A stretch of 64,000 nucleotides of DNA from Candidatus Didemnitutus mandela (GCA_002591725.1 NJAL01000006.1:1-64000); one strand, 5' to 3'; numbered from the stretch's first letter, positions 9,731-19,768 are shown. Made by a program: numbers and translations. The notes: generated from the sequence alone by a model not told the origin.

Positions 9731-9895
9731 TTACTTGATCTCCTTGTGCACTGTGTGGCACTTAAGGAAGGGATTGTATTTCTTTTTCTCGATCCGCTCG
9801 GCCACCGTCTTTTTGTTACGCTTAGTGAGGTAACGCGAAACAGGCTTTCCCTTTTTCCTGGCTTCAGTGCACTCTAGAATGACAGTTTCTTGCAT
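9731..9895 (-). CDS. rpmG: 50S ribosomal protein L33
   Basis: A 54-residue frame, too short for many gene finders. It reads [20 protein letters not shown] and ends with [14 protein letters not shown]. The RYLTKRNKK and [10 protein letters not shown] segments are diagnostic of bacterial L33, a small protein of the large ribosomal subunit near the E site. Only two cysteines remain (C9, C46), so this is a zinc-independent (C-minus) type rather than the four-Cys form. It stands alone; rpmB is at 52397, not beside it as in some phyla. Confidence 0.93.
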   Translation of the reverse strand: MQETVILECTEARKKGKPVSRYLTKRNKKTVAERIEKKKYNPFLKCHTVHKEIK

Positions 9896-9971
9896 GATTT
9901 TAAAAGTTAAAAATTTGATATAAGAGGGTTCGCTTGCAAATCTACAATCTAAAAATTTGCGCCATCGCCCT

Positions 9972-10001
9972 TTGGGGGGCGAAACCAGGCCCCAAGTTTT
10001 T
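9972..10001 (+). terminator. Hairpin with T-run, plus-strand reading
   Basis: TTGGGG (9972-9977) pairs with CCCCAA (9990-9995) and is followed by GTTTTT. It lies between two minus-strand genes (rpmG and the diadenylate cyclase fusion), so on the plus strand it could stop antisense transcripts. On the minus strand it forms a stem without a T-run. Confidence 0.3.
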
Positions 10002-10015
10002 CGCCTCCTAGACGG

Positions 10016-11365
10016 TTACGTTACCTTTCTCTCGGCAAGAGGCAACATTACCCCTCGCCGAAAGAGTGTCACTTGCCCGGAGCTTGAGGAAACGGCGATC
10101 GCGATGCAATCGGCAGCCACGGAGATCGCCGCTGCCGCGGCATGCCGCGAGCCCAACCCCCCCGGCAAAGCATGGTCATAGTCAGAAGCTTGAATAAGCG
10201 CGCCAGCCGCCTCCAACGTCCCATCACCACGGATGATGAACGCTCCATCGATCGAGGAAAACTCCTTCACAGTTTCGTCCATGAAAGGGTTAAGGATGTT
10301 GCGGTCTTGCGCCCTATAGCCGTGAAACGGATTCAACACAAGCGGTTTGCTCATTCGGTCCACGCGATCGGCATCGCCCACCACAAAAAAACATCCTATT
10401 GGCCGGCCTTCCCTGCCCTCGACAGCTAGCTCGGTTGCCACACTAATCACCCGCTCGAGCACCTCCGGGTTGACGTCCCGAGGTAGTAGGTCCGCATGGC
10501 CGATCAGAAACGTTTGAAATTCCTTTTCGATATCGACCACGACCAGCGTGTCAAACTGGTTGCTAGCCGCGATGCCGCCAACGCAACACACACGATCCGT
10601 GAAAACGAGAATTCCGCGCATGAGGCCGACTAGCACTGCGCTGCGCAATTGCGCCATACGCTGATTCGAAAACGACCGCACTTGAATCGTTTCGGCGTAG
10701 TGTCCGGGATGGTCCTCTGCCTCGGCCAGATTGCGGGAAACAAGAATAGTTTTCAGCCCCGCCCTCCATTTCGGAGCCAAAAAGTTTCCGGTGAACGTAT
10801 CGCCAAAGACCATCAATACCCTGCAACTAGTGCGCAAGGCGACACTTTCAGCCTGACGGAGGACGATGCGGTTGACGAGGTTTTCGACCGCCGGAACGAA
10901 CTTCGGCGCAATGCCACCGAAACCAGAATGCAGATGCTCATAAAGCGTGTCAAGGTCAGGCGCCCGGACGAGGCTTTGGACGAATGACTGCTCCTTGAAC
11001 AAATTCGCAAGAGCCCCTAGCACTCGCAGGTAATCGCGAGTTTTATCGCCGGCAATCAACATGATGATCAACCGCACCGGATCGTTCTCGATCGCACCGT
11101 CGTAGCGAATGCCGTAGTGACTGCGCCCCACCGCAATCACGTATCGACGGTTCATCTTCGTTCGCATATGCGGCAGCGCCACGCCGAGTCCGAGATATGT
11201 CGTCATGGTGCTTTCCCGGCGCAGGAGTCTTTTGATCAGCGACTCTTTGTCGAGATCAGATAGCCGGTCGAGAGTTAGGTTCACGAGTTCTTCGAGGGCC
11301 GGCTCCATTTCGCCGCTCTCGAGGCCCACGACCCGTCCACGTATGAGGTATTTGTCGAGCCGCAT
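10016..11365 (-). CDS. PTS EIIA domain fused to a diadenylate cyclase (DisA_N/DAC) domain
   Basis: 449 residues. Residues about 1-150 resemble a fructose/mannitol-type EIIA domain, with the phospho-acceptor region GLGVALPHMRTK and candidate His66. A middle part (about 150-330) has alternating beta and helix character. The C-terminal part is a DAC domain: GREGRPIGCFFVVGD, VLNPFHGY, then the catalytic DGA motif in DGAFIIRGDG (373-382) and the second motif as GLGSRHAAAAA (403-413). Most c-di-AMP synthases read RHR at this point; here it is Arg407-His408-Ala409. The enzyme class condenses two ATP to c-di-AMP, which controls potassium and osmotic balance. No transmembrane segment is seen, so it is probably cytosolic. 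The fusion suggests phosphorylation-dependent control of c-di-AMP synthesis; this is inference. Neighbours are rpmG and nuoA, with no PTS genes. Confidence 0.85.
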   Translation of the reverse strand: MRLDKYLIRGRVVGLESGEMEPALEELVNLTLDRLSDLDKESLIKRLLRRESTMTTYLGLGVALPHMRTKMNRRYVIAVGRSHYGIRYDGAIENDPVRLIIMLIAGDKTRDYLRVLGALANLFKEQSFVQSLVRAPDLDTLYEHLHSGFGGIAPKFVPAVENLVNRIVLRQAESVALRTSCRVLMVFGDTFTGNFLAPKWRAGLKTILVSRNLAEAEDHPGHYAETIQVRSFSNQRMAQLRSAVLVGLMRGILVFTDRVCCVGGIAASNQFDTLVVVDIEKEFQTFLIGHADLLPRDVNPEVLERVISVATELAVEGREGRPIGCFFVVGDADRVDRMSKPLVLNPFHGYRAQDRNILNPFMDETVKEFSSIDGAFIIRGDGTLEAAGALIQASDYDHALPGGLGSRHAAAAAISVAADCIAIAVSSSSGQVTLFRRGVMLPLAERKVT

Positions 11366-11455
11366 GAAAAATCGGAAAAACTCCTAACTAAAAGCTGTCT
11401 ACAAAGTAGTTCGGCCTTGGAAAGTTTTTTATGTTCAACGCGCCAACTAATTAGC

Positions 11456-11848
11456 TCACTTTTCCCAGTCGAGCGCACCTTTTTTCACTTCGTAGAAAAG
11501 ACCTAGCACGAGCACGCCGAGGAAAAACAACATCGGTGTTAGGATTGCGATGTGGTTCGCGAAAAAATCGCGATAGACGAACGACCACGGAATAAGAAAA
11601 ACAACCTCTATATCGAAGAGAATGAAAAGCATCGCAGTGACATAGAACTTGACCGAAAATTTTGTATGCATACCGAAATCGGACGGTACACCACATTCGT
11701 AAGGAGTGTCTTTGACCTTGTTTTTCTGCGCACGCTGCCCCAAAAAATAGCTACTTGCAATCAAGCACAAGGTGATGATTAGTGTAAGTACAATCTGAAG
11801 GAAAATCGGAAAATAAGCCAAACAAGGCACGATCGAGATCGTTCGCAT
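11456..11848 (-). CDS. nuoA: NADH-quinone oxidoreductase subunit A, orphan
   Basis: 130 residues with three membrane helices, near 10-32, 65-87 and 98-118. The family signature DTPYECGVPSD (47-57) is present; the Cys lies in the loop that moves during complex I turnover. FILFDIEVVFLIPW is the usual second helix with its conserved acidic residues. NuoA is part of the membrane arm of the proton-pumping NADH dehydrogenase. No nuoB-N gene is adjacent; the upstream neighbour is a DUF362 pseudogene. The start at ATG 11848 is a reasonable choice. Confidence 0.93.
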   Translation of the reverse strand: MRTISIVPCLAYFPIFLQIVLTLIITLCLIASSYFLGQRAQKNKVKDTPYECGVPSDFGMHTKFSVKFYVTAMLFILFDIEVVFLIPWSFVYRDFFANHIAILTPMLFFLGVLVLGLFYEVKKGALDWEK

Positions 11849-11955
11849 TTCAGCGCACGCAGCAAGGTCGAAATTTCTATAAAATCGCCAGAGCTCCGTA
11901 CAGCTTCCAGTGTAGCGTTCTGTCTTGACGGTAAAAACCTAGTTCGCTCCGACCT

Positions 11956-12981
11956 TTATCCACTGCGTCTTCGACGAATGGCGATATCCCACGCCCAATT
12001 GCTCTGCAAAACTAAGCATGTGCAAATTCTCGCCTTCGATAGGACTATAGGACTGAAACCGGCTTTCTTCCTCACCGAGTTGAGCTTCTCCAGCATCAGG
12101 TTGTCGAGTAGCACCGGATCCGCACTCATTAAAATTTTCGATTCCGAAACCGTGTAAAGCGAATTGGAATAAGGGCCACCGGCGAACTGATAAAGTTGCA
12201 AAGTTGCAAGCTGGCGATCGTCAGTAACCAAGCTTCACGCAATTCCTGAATCGCCGAATTTTCTGCCACAGCCGCCGGACTCTTAAAAACGGAACGTGTT
12301 TGAGGCGTTCCACAGCGTCGCGTTTACCTTTACCAGAACGCCGTTGGTACCGTTAGTACCGAGCACAGGATGGTCCGTGTAAATGGGCAGATTAATCCAG
12401 AAATCCGCATCTAAAAACAGTGGGCGTGGCGATGAAGCTTTTGCGGTCCTCATCGATGGTCGCCGAGGAGTTGCTGTTGGGGCCTTGTTCCACTACGCAA
12501 CTGCTAAAGTTCGAACCACAGTACGCCGGTATCAGGCTGTCGTAGAACCACAATAGAACCAAAATGGATCGTAGCAATCACCCGACTCAAAAGCGAACAC
12601 CGGGGTGTTCCGGAAAAGTAGCTAATCCTAGACCTGTGGCAAAAGGATCTAGCCAAAGAAGATTCTGGTTATTTAATTTAAGTCAACCAAAAAATGTTTT
12701 TTCGTGTAGCGACGCTCCTCCAGCACCGAGATTATAGTCCGAACGAGAGGAATCGGCGTCCGCCAAGCAAGGACCGAAATCAGTATAAAGTTAAAGTATA
12801 AACCTTCAAAGCCCACTTTATTTTTCTCCCCTGGATGCAGCCAACGGCCGGTCCGCTTTTCATAATTCTGAAAAAGCTTCTTGACGGCGAAGCAATACGC
12901 CCCGTCGCTAAAATCCGCTAACTTGAAATTGTAAGCTGGCTCGTGCGGCAGGCGCAACCGTCTTGGCAGAGTCCGCCGCAC
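11956..12981 (-). pseudogene. DUF362-domain protein, multiply frameshifted
   Basis: Minus-strand pieces in three frames line up in family order. Near 12960-12680 are NYEKRTGRWLHPGEKNKVGF and RTPIPLVRTIISVLEERRYT. Near 12400-12300 is [20 protein letters not shown], then [14 protein letters not shown]. Near 12180-12060 is LYTVSESKILMSADPVLLDN and LEKLNSVRKKAGFSPI. The order (KVN-like start, TP-LVR helix, VINxPvxkdH, L-S-DPVALD) is that of DUF362 proteins, a family of unknown biochemical role often near ferredoxin-like redox proteins. At least three frame changes make it non-functional. Confidence 0.65.
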
Positions 12982-13216
12982 GCAAAAAGATCAGAGGCCA
13001 AAAAGAAGCAACCAGCCGAAGGAAAAGGAAAAGTTTGAGGTGGGGGGACAGAGAAACAGAGGGAGAAGTCATTTAAGAAAGAAACTAGTTTCTTATTTAC
13101 CTACATACATCTTACTTACCCTTAATGCATCTTGACAGACTCTTTTTCCTGGAAAAGCTTAAAAACTGTGAGGGACTTTGCCGGATTTTTGTTTATGCGC
13201 ATATTCCCATCGCCCG

Positions 13217-15094
13217 ATGCCCGTCATCAAAGTCAGCAGCTTGCGCGACCTAAAAAACCAGGTCAACATCCACGACGTCGTCGTGCGCACAGTTGCGCTC
13301 AAAAAAGTTGGGCTCAATCGTTTCAAGGGTCTGTGTCCTTTTCACTCTGAGAAAACACCATCGTTCCACGTCTCCGTCGATCGCGGTCTCTACAAATGTT
13401 TCGGTTGCGGCAAGGCAGGCGATGTCCTCAATTTCGTGATGGAAATCGAAAGGCTCCAGTTCACTGAAGCGGCTGAGACTATCGCGAAACGCTTCGGCGT
13501 CACGCTCGATTACGAAGAAAGAACCGGTAGCCCGACACGCAAGGAATACTCGCTGCGCCAGGAGATTTTCGACGTACACGATTTGGCGGCGGAGTTCTAC
13601 CGGCAGGCCTTTCTCGCCGCGACGCCATACGGCAAATTTATCCGCAACTATTGGGAGAAAAACCGTCGTTTCTCGCCGGAGCTCGCAGAAGAGTTCAAAA
13701 TCGGCTTCGCGCCAGTCGACGACCAAACGCTTGCCGCCGGGCTGATAAAACGCCGCTTTTCTGAGGACGCCCTGCGGCAGTGTGGATTGTTTTTCATTCG
13801 CAAAGACACCTCCGTCGCGCCAGCGACGTTGCGGCCGCGCTTTCGCGGGCGTTTGATGATTCCGATTCGCGATCACCAAAGTCGCATCACTGCTTTCACC
13901 GCGCGCCAGCTCAAGCTTACACCGATCGACGACCCAGCACGCGAAGCCAAATACGTCAACTCCCCCGAGACGCCGATCTTCACGAAAAGCCGCTTACTTT
14001 TCAACCTCGACCGCGCACGCACGGCCGCTGGCGACGGTCATCCGTTTATGCTTGTTGAAGGCCAGCTCGACGCCCTCCGCTGCTGGAGCGTGGGTCTAAA
14101 AACCGCAATAGCTCCCCAAGGCACTTCAATCACCGACGGCCAGCTCCAGCTTCTGCGTCGGTATCACCCGCAAGTTGAGTGCTTCTTCGACAGCGATTCC
14201 GCGGGACAAAAGGCGGCGCTGCGATTCCTGCCCATGGCGCTTAAGGCTGGGCTCGAGGTTCGTTTTCTCATGCCCGCCGGGGAAGAGAAGCTCGATCCCG
14301 ATCTATTATTTCTCGAGCGCGGCTTCGCGGCCTATGAAGAAGTACGGCGGGGCTCCCTCAGCGCCATGGAATTTGCCGTGCGCTCACTGTTGCCCGCCGC
14401 AGCCCACGCAGGCGCCGAGCAAAAGGTGCGCGCCGCGCAGGCACTTTTCGAAATTGTCGCCCAAGCAGAATCCGACGTTGCGCGCACGTCGTTCATCGCG
14501 GAAGCCTCCGCACCTTTGCAAGTCGCCCCTAGCGCGTTGGAACAAGACTTTCGCGCCTTCGTCACCCGGCAGGCCGGCAGCCTTTTCCCGAGCCCGGCCA
14601 ATGCGGGTTCAGCGCCCGCGAGTCCCGCTATGATCGACGCCAATGCCCATACCAAAGGATTGGAAGCGCATTTGCTTTATCTTTGTCTACATCACGATCA
14701 GCTGCTTGTTGCGCTCGGCTCATTACTTCCTCCTGAATGGATCGACAGTTCAGTGCCTTCAGGCCGGCTGCTAGACCGTTTTTTAGCAGAAGCACACCAC
14801 AACGGCTGGACCAGCCGCAAACAAGTTGAACAGTTAATTGATAGCCAAGAAGAAAAACAATTAATCGCCAACCTTCTTTTCGACTCTCCCGGAAATGAGG
14901 AGTGGACCAAGATCGTCAACGAAGGCCTCAAAGCGCTACATCGACGGTTTTTAGAACCAAAGCTGCGTCAAATAGAACTTGAAATAGCCTCGAAAGGGGA
15001 GATAGGTGACCCCTATCTCTTTTCCCTATTGAAGCAACGCGCCGATATTTTTCGCCAACTCCAGCATCCGCCCCGACTAACGGTCAAACTGTAA
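13217..15094 (+). CDS. dnaG: DNA primase
   Basis: 626 residues from ATG 13217. The CHC2 zinc ribbon uses C40, H43, C61 and C64 (LCPFHSEKTPSF and CFGCGKAGDV). The primase core follows, with the TOPRIM acidic motifs as FMLVEGQLDAL and ECFFDSDSAGQKAALR. A C-terminal helicase-binding region covers about 480-626. DnaG lays RNA primers for the replication fork. The frame is open for 13 codons upstream, but MPVIKVSSLRDLKNQVNIHD is the family start. It is followed 66 bp later by rpoD, which fits the widespread dnaG-rpoD macromolecular-synthesis arrangement, without rpsU. Confidence 0.97.
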   Translation: MPVIKVSSLRDLKNQVNIHDVVVRTVALKKVGLNRFKGLCPFHSEKTPSFHVSVDRGLYKCFGCGKAGDVLNFVMEIERLQFTEAAETIAKRFGVTLDYEERTGSPTRKEYSLRQEIFDVHDLAAEFYRQAFLAATPYGKFIRNYWEKNRRFSPELAEEFKIGFAPVDDQTLAAGLIKRRFSEDALRQCGLFFIRKDTSVAPATLRPRFRGRLMIPIRDHQSRITAFTARQLKLTPIDDPAREAKYVNSPETPIFTKSRLLFNLDRARTAAGDGHPFMLVEGQLDALRCWSVGLKTAIAPQGTSITDGQLQLLRRYHPQVECFFDSDSAGQKAALRFLPMALKAGLEVRFLMPAGEEKLDPDLLFLERGFAAYEEVRRGSLSAMEFAVRSLLPAAAHAGAEQKVRAAQALFEIVAQAESDVARTSFIAEASAPLQVAPSALEQDFRAFVTRQAGSLFPSPANAGSAPASPAMIDANAHTKGLEAHLLYLCLHHDQLLVALGSLLPPEWIDSSVPSGRLLDRFLAEAHHNGWTSRKQVEQLIDSQEEKQLIANLLFDSPGNEEWTKIVNEGLKALHRRFLEPKLRQIELEIASKGEIGDPYLFSLLKQRADIFRQLQHPPRLTVKL

Positions 15095-15160
15095 GAGTTT
15101 GTAAGAGTTAAAAATTCGCGCTGCTTCTGTCACTCGTCACGAGACTGATTATATTTTGTT

Positions 15161-17149
15161 ATGTCGCGTAAATTCAAGCCCGCCGCAGTCCATGCCAAAT
15201 CTTCTAAAAAAAAGGAGCAAAAGCCGGCCGTAAACCCTTCCGTTTACCGCCCTATTAAAGGACATAATATCGTCCATAAGAAAGCAACGAAAAATATTCC
15301 CATCGACCCCACCGTGATACCCGGCAAAGATTGCAACGAAGCATCGGAAAATACCTCTGATTCTACCAAGGAATTAAAGGGGAAACCAATCGAGGATCTC
15401 TCCGGCAGTCTCAACGAAAGGATTCGCTACCTGATCCGTCTTGCAAAGGAGCAACCCTATCTCACCTACACCGAAATAAACGAAGCGCTGTCCGAATCCA
15501 TCGATAGCTCTGAGGACATCGAGAACGTCATCTCGATTCTCCAAAATCTCGAGATCGACATCCTTGATCCGCAGGAAGTGGAAGATTACAAGATGCGTCA
15601 GGAAGAAGCCGAGGATGAATCGCGCACGTCGAACAACGACATCCTCGACGATCCCGTCCGCATGTATCTGAAGCAGATGGGCCAAGTGCCGCTGCTCACC
15701 CGAGAACAGGAAGTCGAGATTTCGAAACGCATCGAAACCGCCGAAATGAACGCACAGACCGCGCTCTTCACGCTCGGTCCTGTTGGCAAATTTCTCTCCG
15801 ATCTCGGCGAAAAACTCCTCCTGCGCACAGAGCGTTTCGACCGCCTCGTCATCGACAAGAAGATCGAGGGCCGCGAAGCCTACTTCAAAGGTCTCGGAAA
15901 ACTCATCGAGAGCACGCGCGAAAACGATACTGCTGCCACCGAGGCCTGGAACGACGCACAGAGATCTCGCGATGAAAAATCGCGCAAGAATGCGATGGTC
16001 CGCTTTAAGAAGCGCGACAACATCCTTCGCGCGAATCACGTCAAGTTCTACTTCAAACTAAAAGTCTTCGAGGACTTTCTAACCGACTTAGCTCCGCGCA
16101 TCGAAGAAATTGAACATTGCTTCCAAGATCTTGAGCGCGCCAAACACCCCAAGACAAAAAAAGACGCCGCGATCGACACGGAGGCCGTCAACGCCCGCCT
16201 AAAGGGTATCGAGCTCGAACTCCGCATCGCCCCGCAAGCTATAATAGATACACTGAAGATCGCTCGCAAACACATCGGCGAAGCATACCAGGCGAAGACC
16301 GAGATGGTCGAAGCCAATCTTCGCCTGGTCATTTCAATCGCCAAAAAATACACGAATCGCGGTCTCTCTTTCCTCGACCTTATCCAAGAAGGCAACATGG
16401 GGCTCATGAAAGCCGTCGAGAAATTCGAATACCGTCGCGGTTACAAGTTTTCCACTTACGCAACATGGTGGATCCGCCAAGCCATCACCCGCTCAATTGC
16501 CGACCAAGCCCGCACCATCCGAATCCCGGTCCACATGATCGAGACGCTAAACAAGGTGATGCAGGTCCAGAAGCAGCTTCTCCAAGAATTCGGCCACGAG
16601 CCCACACCAGAAGAAGTCGCCGAGGAGATGGATCTGCCTGCAGAACGCGTGCAGCAGATAATGAAGATGGCACAGCAGCCCATCTCGCTGCAATCGCCAG
16701 TGGGCGACGGTGACGACACCTCGTTCGGTGACTTCATCGAAGACAAAGCTGCCGAAAACCCCTACGACATGACCGCTTTTTCGTTGCTGCGCGAAAAAAT
16801 CATAGACGTTCTGGACTCACTGACTGAACGCGAACGCCGCGTTCTTACGCTTCGCTTCGGGTTAGTCGACGGCTACAGCCGCACTCTCGAAGAAGTCGGC
16901 AAACAATTTAAAGTCACCCGCGAACGCATCCGCCAAATCGAAGCCAAGGCGTTGCGCAAAATGCGTCACCCAACGCGCATCCGCCAACTGCATGGATTCT
17001 TCGATGCAGAACAGATCGATAATCCGCAAAGCCTTCTGAAGAAGCCGCCGACCATTCCGTCCCAATTAATGAAACAGACTGGTTCCTTCGCCAATGAACC
17101 TGCAATGTTAGGATTACCCCCAGCGTTCTATCCGCCATCACAATCTTGA
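15161..17149 (+). CDS. rpoD: RNA polymerase primary sigma factor, sigma-70
   Basis: 662 residues. A Lys-rich N-terminus and region 1.1-like segment come first, then region 1.2 [20 protein letters not shown], with a non-conserved insert at about 230-370. Region 2 is very well kept: [34 protein letters not shown] and [15 protein letters not shown]. Region 3 and the region 4 helix-turn-helix follow, with [20 protein letters not shown]. It directs RNA polymerase to housekeeping promoters. After region 4 there is an extra tail of about 50 residues. A stem-loop lies just beyond the stop. Confidence 0.98.
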   Translation: MSRKFKPAAVHAKSSKKKEQKPAVNPSVYRPIKGHNIVHKKATKNIPIDPTVIPGKDCNEASENTSDSTKELKGKPIEDLSGSLNERIRYLIRLAKEQPYLTYTEINEALSESIDSSEDIENVISILQNLEIDILDPQEVEDYKMRQEEAEDESRTSNNDILDDPVRMYLKQMGQVPLLTREQEVEISKRIETAEMNAQTALFTLGPVGKFLSDLGEKLLLRTERFDRLVIDKKIEGREAYFKGLGKLIESTRENDTAATEAWNDAQRSRDEKSRKNAMVRFKKRDNILRANHVKFYFKLKVFEDFLTDLAPRIEEIEHCFQDLERAKHPKTKKDAAIDTEAVNARLKGIELELRIAPQAIIDTLKIARKHIGEAYQAKTEMVEANLRLVISIAKKYTNRGLSFLDLIQEGNMGLMKAVEKFEYRRGYKFSTYATWWIRQAITRSIADQARTIRIPVHMIETLNKVMQVQKQLLQEFGHEPTPEEVAEEMDLPAERVQQIMKMAQQPISLQSPVGDGDDTSFGDFIEDKAAENPYDMTAFSLLREKIIDVLDSLTERERRVLTLRFGLVDGYSRTLEEVGKQFKVTRERIRQIEAKALRKMRHPTRIRQLHGFFDAEQIDNPQSLLKKPPTIPSQLMKQTGSFANEPAMLGLPPAFYPPSQS

Positions 17150-17157
17150 CCAACTTT

Positions 17158-17178
17158 TCACCTTTACTAAAAAGGTGA
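17158..17178 (+). terminator. Stem-loop after rpoD
   Basis: TCACCTTT (17158-17165) pairs perfectly with AAAGGTGA (17171-17178) around a 5-nt loop, 9 bases after the rpoD stop. There is no strong T-run (TTAGGC follows), so it may act as an RNA 3' stabiliser or a weak terminator before tatA. Confidence 0.45.
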
Positions 17179-17196
17179 TTAGGCTATAGTTCTTCC

Positions 17197-17436
17197 ATGT
17201 CTCTCGCCTCTTTTTTTCTTGCTGGTATCTTTGGCCTGGGCGGCCCGGAACTTCTTTTGATTCTCACCGTTCTTCTGCTGCTTTTTGGCAGCACAAAGCT
17301 TCCCGCACTTGCCCGCGGTTTGGGCCAATCTATTCGCGAATTCAAGAAAGCCGCGATCGATGCAAAAGAAGAAGAAGAAGAAGAAGAAGAAGATAGCACC
17401 AAGAAAAGCCCCCCTCCTGAACACGGAAAAAATTGA
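17197..17436 (+). CDS. tatA: Sec-independent protein translocase TatA
   Basis: 79 residues. One membrane helix (about 14-31, [20 protein letters not shown]) is followed by the [20 protein letters not shown] hinge and amphipathic helix, as in the TatA/E family. TatA oligomers form the channel for folded proteins carrying twin-arginine signals. tatC is not in the window. The C-terminal tail is acidic because of a run of eight identical GAA codons (17368-17391), a microsatellite that can change length without shifting frame. Confidence 0.92.
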   Translation: MSLASFFLAGIFGLGGPELLLILTVLLLLFGSTKLPALARGLGQSIREFKKAAIDAKEEEEEEEEDSTKKSPPPEHGKN

Positions 17437-17491
17437 TCATAGTTTCCGCTTTATCATTTTTAGCACGTTCCCTTTCTGGAATGCACTTTTT

Positions 17492-19768
17492 TCATGCCTC
17501 CATCCAAGTGCGAAACGTCTTAATCTGGTCTGGCGTACCTAGAACAAGCACGTCATCGTTTTCAATCAGACGCTCTTCGCCCGTCGGATTCAGAAGCCGC
17601 AGGCCGCCGCGATTGATTCCCGCCAATTGCACTCCGCAGCGGCGCGTTGGTGCGAGTTCGGCCAGGGTGCAGCCGGAAAGCTTGCATCCCAGCGGAATCC
17701 ACACCTTCTCCATCAACACTTCGTCGAAATTCGAAGCCGGAATCTCGCCGGAAACCTGTTTCAAAAATGCTTTTCCTGCGTTCATCTGCTTCGTATCGCC
17801 AAGCAGTAGCACACGATCACGGGGATAGAGCGCCGTGTCCGGTGATGGGGTCGCAATCATCACGCCCTGGCGCTCGATACCAGCGACCGTACAGCCGAAT
17901 TTTGCTCGCAGTCCCAGCTCGCCCAGCGTCTGTCCGCTGTGCATCGCCAAGTCTCGTAGCACGCACTCTGTCAACCCTAGTTGCCACTCGCCGTGCGGGG
18001 CCAGCCACGGCGCGGTCGTTGCTGAGAGCTCCTTTTCGTTTTGCGTCAACCGCTGCTGCAGCTCCACCTCCAAAACACTGTGCCAATAAACCAGTTTGCG
18101 ACGCATCAACAGCAGTGCCGCCAGCACCAACACCAAAAACAGTAGTGGTATCCAAGGTTCGCAATTACCCAACGGTGGCAGGGAGCTCAGCCAGACAAAA
18201 ATCAACACCACCGAGACAGTCTTGATACCGCTTTCTATAACGGGCTTGATGCGGGTCGCATGTGTCATACCCGCACTTCCCAGCTCGGAATAGATAAGCG
18301 CCAGAGCACCAACGTTGCGCCAAATTGCAACGAGCGGGATGAGCATGGCAACCGTGAGCAGACTCCCAAAAATCAGTTCCGGCGCCCGCGGAAACAGTTT
18401 GTGGGGGAAAAACTGCCGCGACGATTGCAACAACGGCTCAGCAAACGTCAATAGGCCTGTCACAAATAACACCTCCATGGCGATCTGGATCATGCGCTTA
18501 CGGCTCATCCGCCATAGGAGGCTGCGTTGCTGCCGCTGAAAAAGCCGTTCGAGCCAGTCGCGATACTGCTCCAGCCAGTTCGCCAGCCAGCGCGGTATCC
18601 AGTGTTCCACACATTCGCCAGCTATCGGCGAAATACGCACCATGAAGGGCGCCGCCAGCGTCGACAGCAGCGATACGATTACCGCGATCGCCTGAAGATC
18701 CGCACCTATCACGCGCGCTGCGACGCCCATTTGCGCGATAATAAAAGAAAACTCCCCCAACGTCGTCACCGCCATACCCACGCGCACCGCCTCTCGCACA
18801 ACGGCTCCAGAAATCAACATGCCTGTTGTAACGGCAATAGTGCGTCCGACCAGACACACAACTCCCAGCAGCAGCACCAGCCACCACAGGTGCACAGCCA
18901 GTTTCAAATCGATCATCATGCCAATCGCCACGAAAAAGACTGCGCTGAACAGATCACGCATTCCCTCGAATGCACGATCAGCCTGAATCCTATGCGGTGT
19001 CTCCGCCACGATCGCTCCGAGCAAAAATGCACCGAGCGCCAGCGAAAAGCCCGCTCGCTCAGCCATTACAGCTAGCATAAAAAGCAGTCCGGCCGTTACG
19101 ATCGCCAGTAGTTCCTCATCAGCGTTGACGGAAATTTTTTTCAGCAACCATGGGACCACCAGCAAACCACCCACGCCCGCCATAACCACAAATGCGCCCA
19201 GCAGACCCAGCGTCTGTCCCATCGAGGTGTCCTGCGCACCGGCTAGAGAGGTCAGCGAATTCAAAAGCACCAGCATAAAGATAGCTACGATGTCTTCGAG
19301 CACCGACACACCCATCGCAGTCTGGCCAAATTTTTCATGCATCGCGTCGACATCCTGCAGAACCTTGCCAATGATCGAAGACGACGACACCATGAACATC
19401 GCAGCTAAAAACACCGTTTTCGTGTGTGTCCAGCCCAACACCACGCCAGTAGAACGCCCAATCTGGTACATAAAAAACGCCCCCGTAAACGTGGCCACGA
19501 GCAAACCGCCACCCAGCCCCCGAATACGACGCAGACTGAGTTTCAGTCCGATAGAAAACATCAGGAAGACCAGGCCAATCTTCGCCAGAGTTTCAATTTG
19601 TCCGACATCCGCCACCAGCGCAAAGGGAAACGTATGCGGCCCAATCAGCACGCCCGCAAGCAAAAAGCCAACGACCGATGACAGCCCTAGCCGCTGGCAA
19701 GCCCAGCCCACCAAGCCGGCCACAACCATCACCACCGCTAGATCTTGGATAAAGTCAATCCCTTGCAT
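17492..19768 (-). CDS. KefB/CPA2-type cation:proton antiporter with two TrkA-C domains
   Basis: About 758 residues from ATG 19768. The first 390 residues form a CPA2 exchanger domain of 10-12 helices, with GFLLAGVLIGPHTFPF, GLVFLMFSIGLKLSLRR and SVLEDIVAIFML, where the acidic pair of the ion site lies. A linker with further helices follows (about 460-570). Two TrkA-C (RCK_C) domains end the protein: TLGELGLRAKFGCTVAGIER and SGCTLAELAPTRRCGVQLAG. No Rossmann TrkA-N domain is seen. RCK_C domains can bind c-di-AMP or other ligands, which makes a link to the cyclase at 10016 possible but unproven. The gene is divergent from mreB. Confidence 0.9.
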   Translation of the reverse strand: MQGIDFIQDLAVVMVVAGLVGWACQRLGLSSVVGFLLAGVLIGPHTFPFALVADVGQIETLAKIGLVFLMFSIGLKLSLRRIRGLGGGLLVATFTGAFFMYQIGRSTGVVLGWTHTKTVFLAAMFMVSSSSIIGKVLQDVDAMHEKFGQTAMGVSVLEDIVAIFMLVLLNSLTSLAGAQDTSMGQTLGLLGAFVVMAGVGGLLVVPWLLKKISVNADEELLAIVTAGLLFMLAVMAERAGFSLALGAFLLGAIVAETPHRIQADRAFEGMRDLFSAVFFVAIGMMIDLKLAVHLWWLVLLLGVVCLVGRTIAVTTGMLISGAVVREAVRVGMAVTTLGEFSFIIAQMGVAARVIGADLQAIAVIVSLLSTLAAPFMVRISPIAGECVEHWIPRWLANWLEQYRDWLERLFQRQQRSLLWRMSRKRMIQIAMEVLFVTGLLTFAEPLLQSSRQFFPHKLFPRAPELIFGSLLTVAMLIPLVAIWRNVGALALIYSELGSAGMTHATRIKPVIESGIKTVSVVLIFVWLSSLPPLGNCEPWIPLLFLVLVLAALLLMRRKLVYWHSVLEVELQQRLTQNEKELSATTAPWLAPHGEWQLGLTECVLRDLAMHSGQTLGELGLRAKFGCTVAGIERQGVMIATPSPDTALYPRDRVLLLGDTKQMNAGKAFLKQVSGEIPASNFDEVLMEKVWIPLGCKLSGCTLAELAPTRRCGVQLAGINRGGLRLLNPTGEERLIENDDVLVLGTPDQIKTFRTWMEA

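Noticed and set aside
10649-10987. 112-codon plus-strand frame
   Set aside because: It is the antisense shadow of the diadenylate cyclase fusion gene, with no independent evidence.
13079-13094. 16-bp AT-rich palindrome upstream of dnaG
   Set aside because: No loop, no second copy and simple A/T content; it could bind a protein but the evidence is too weak.
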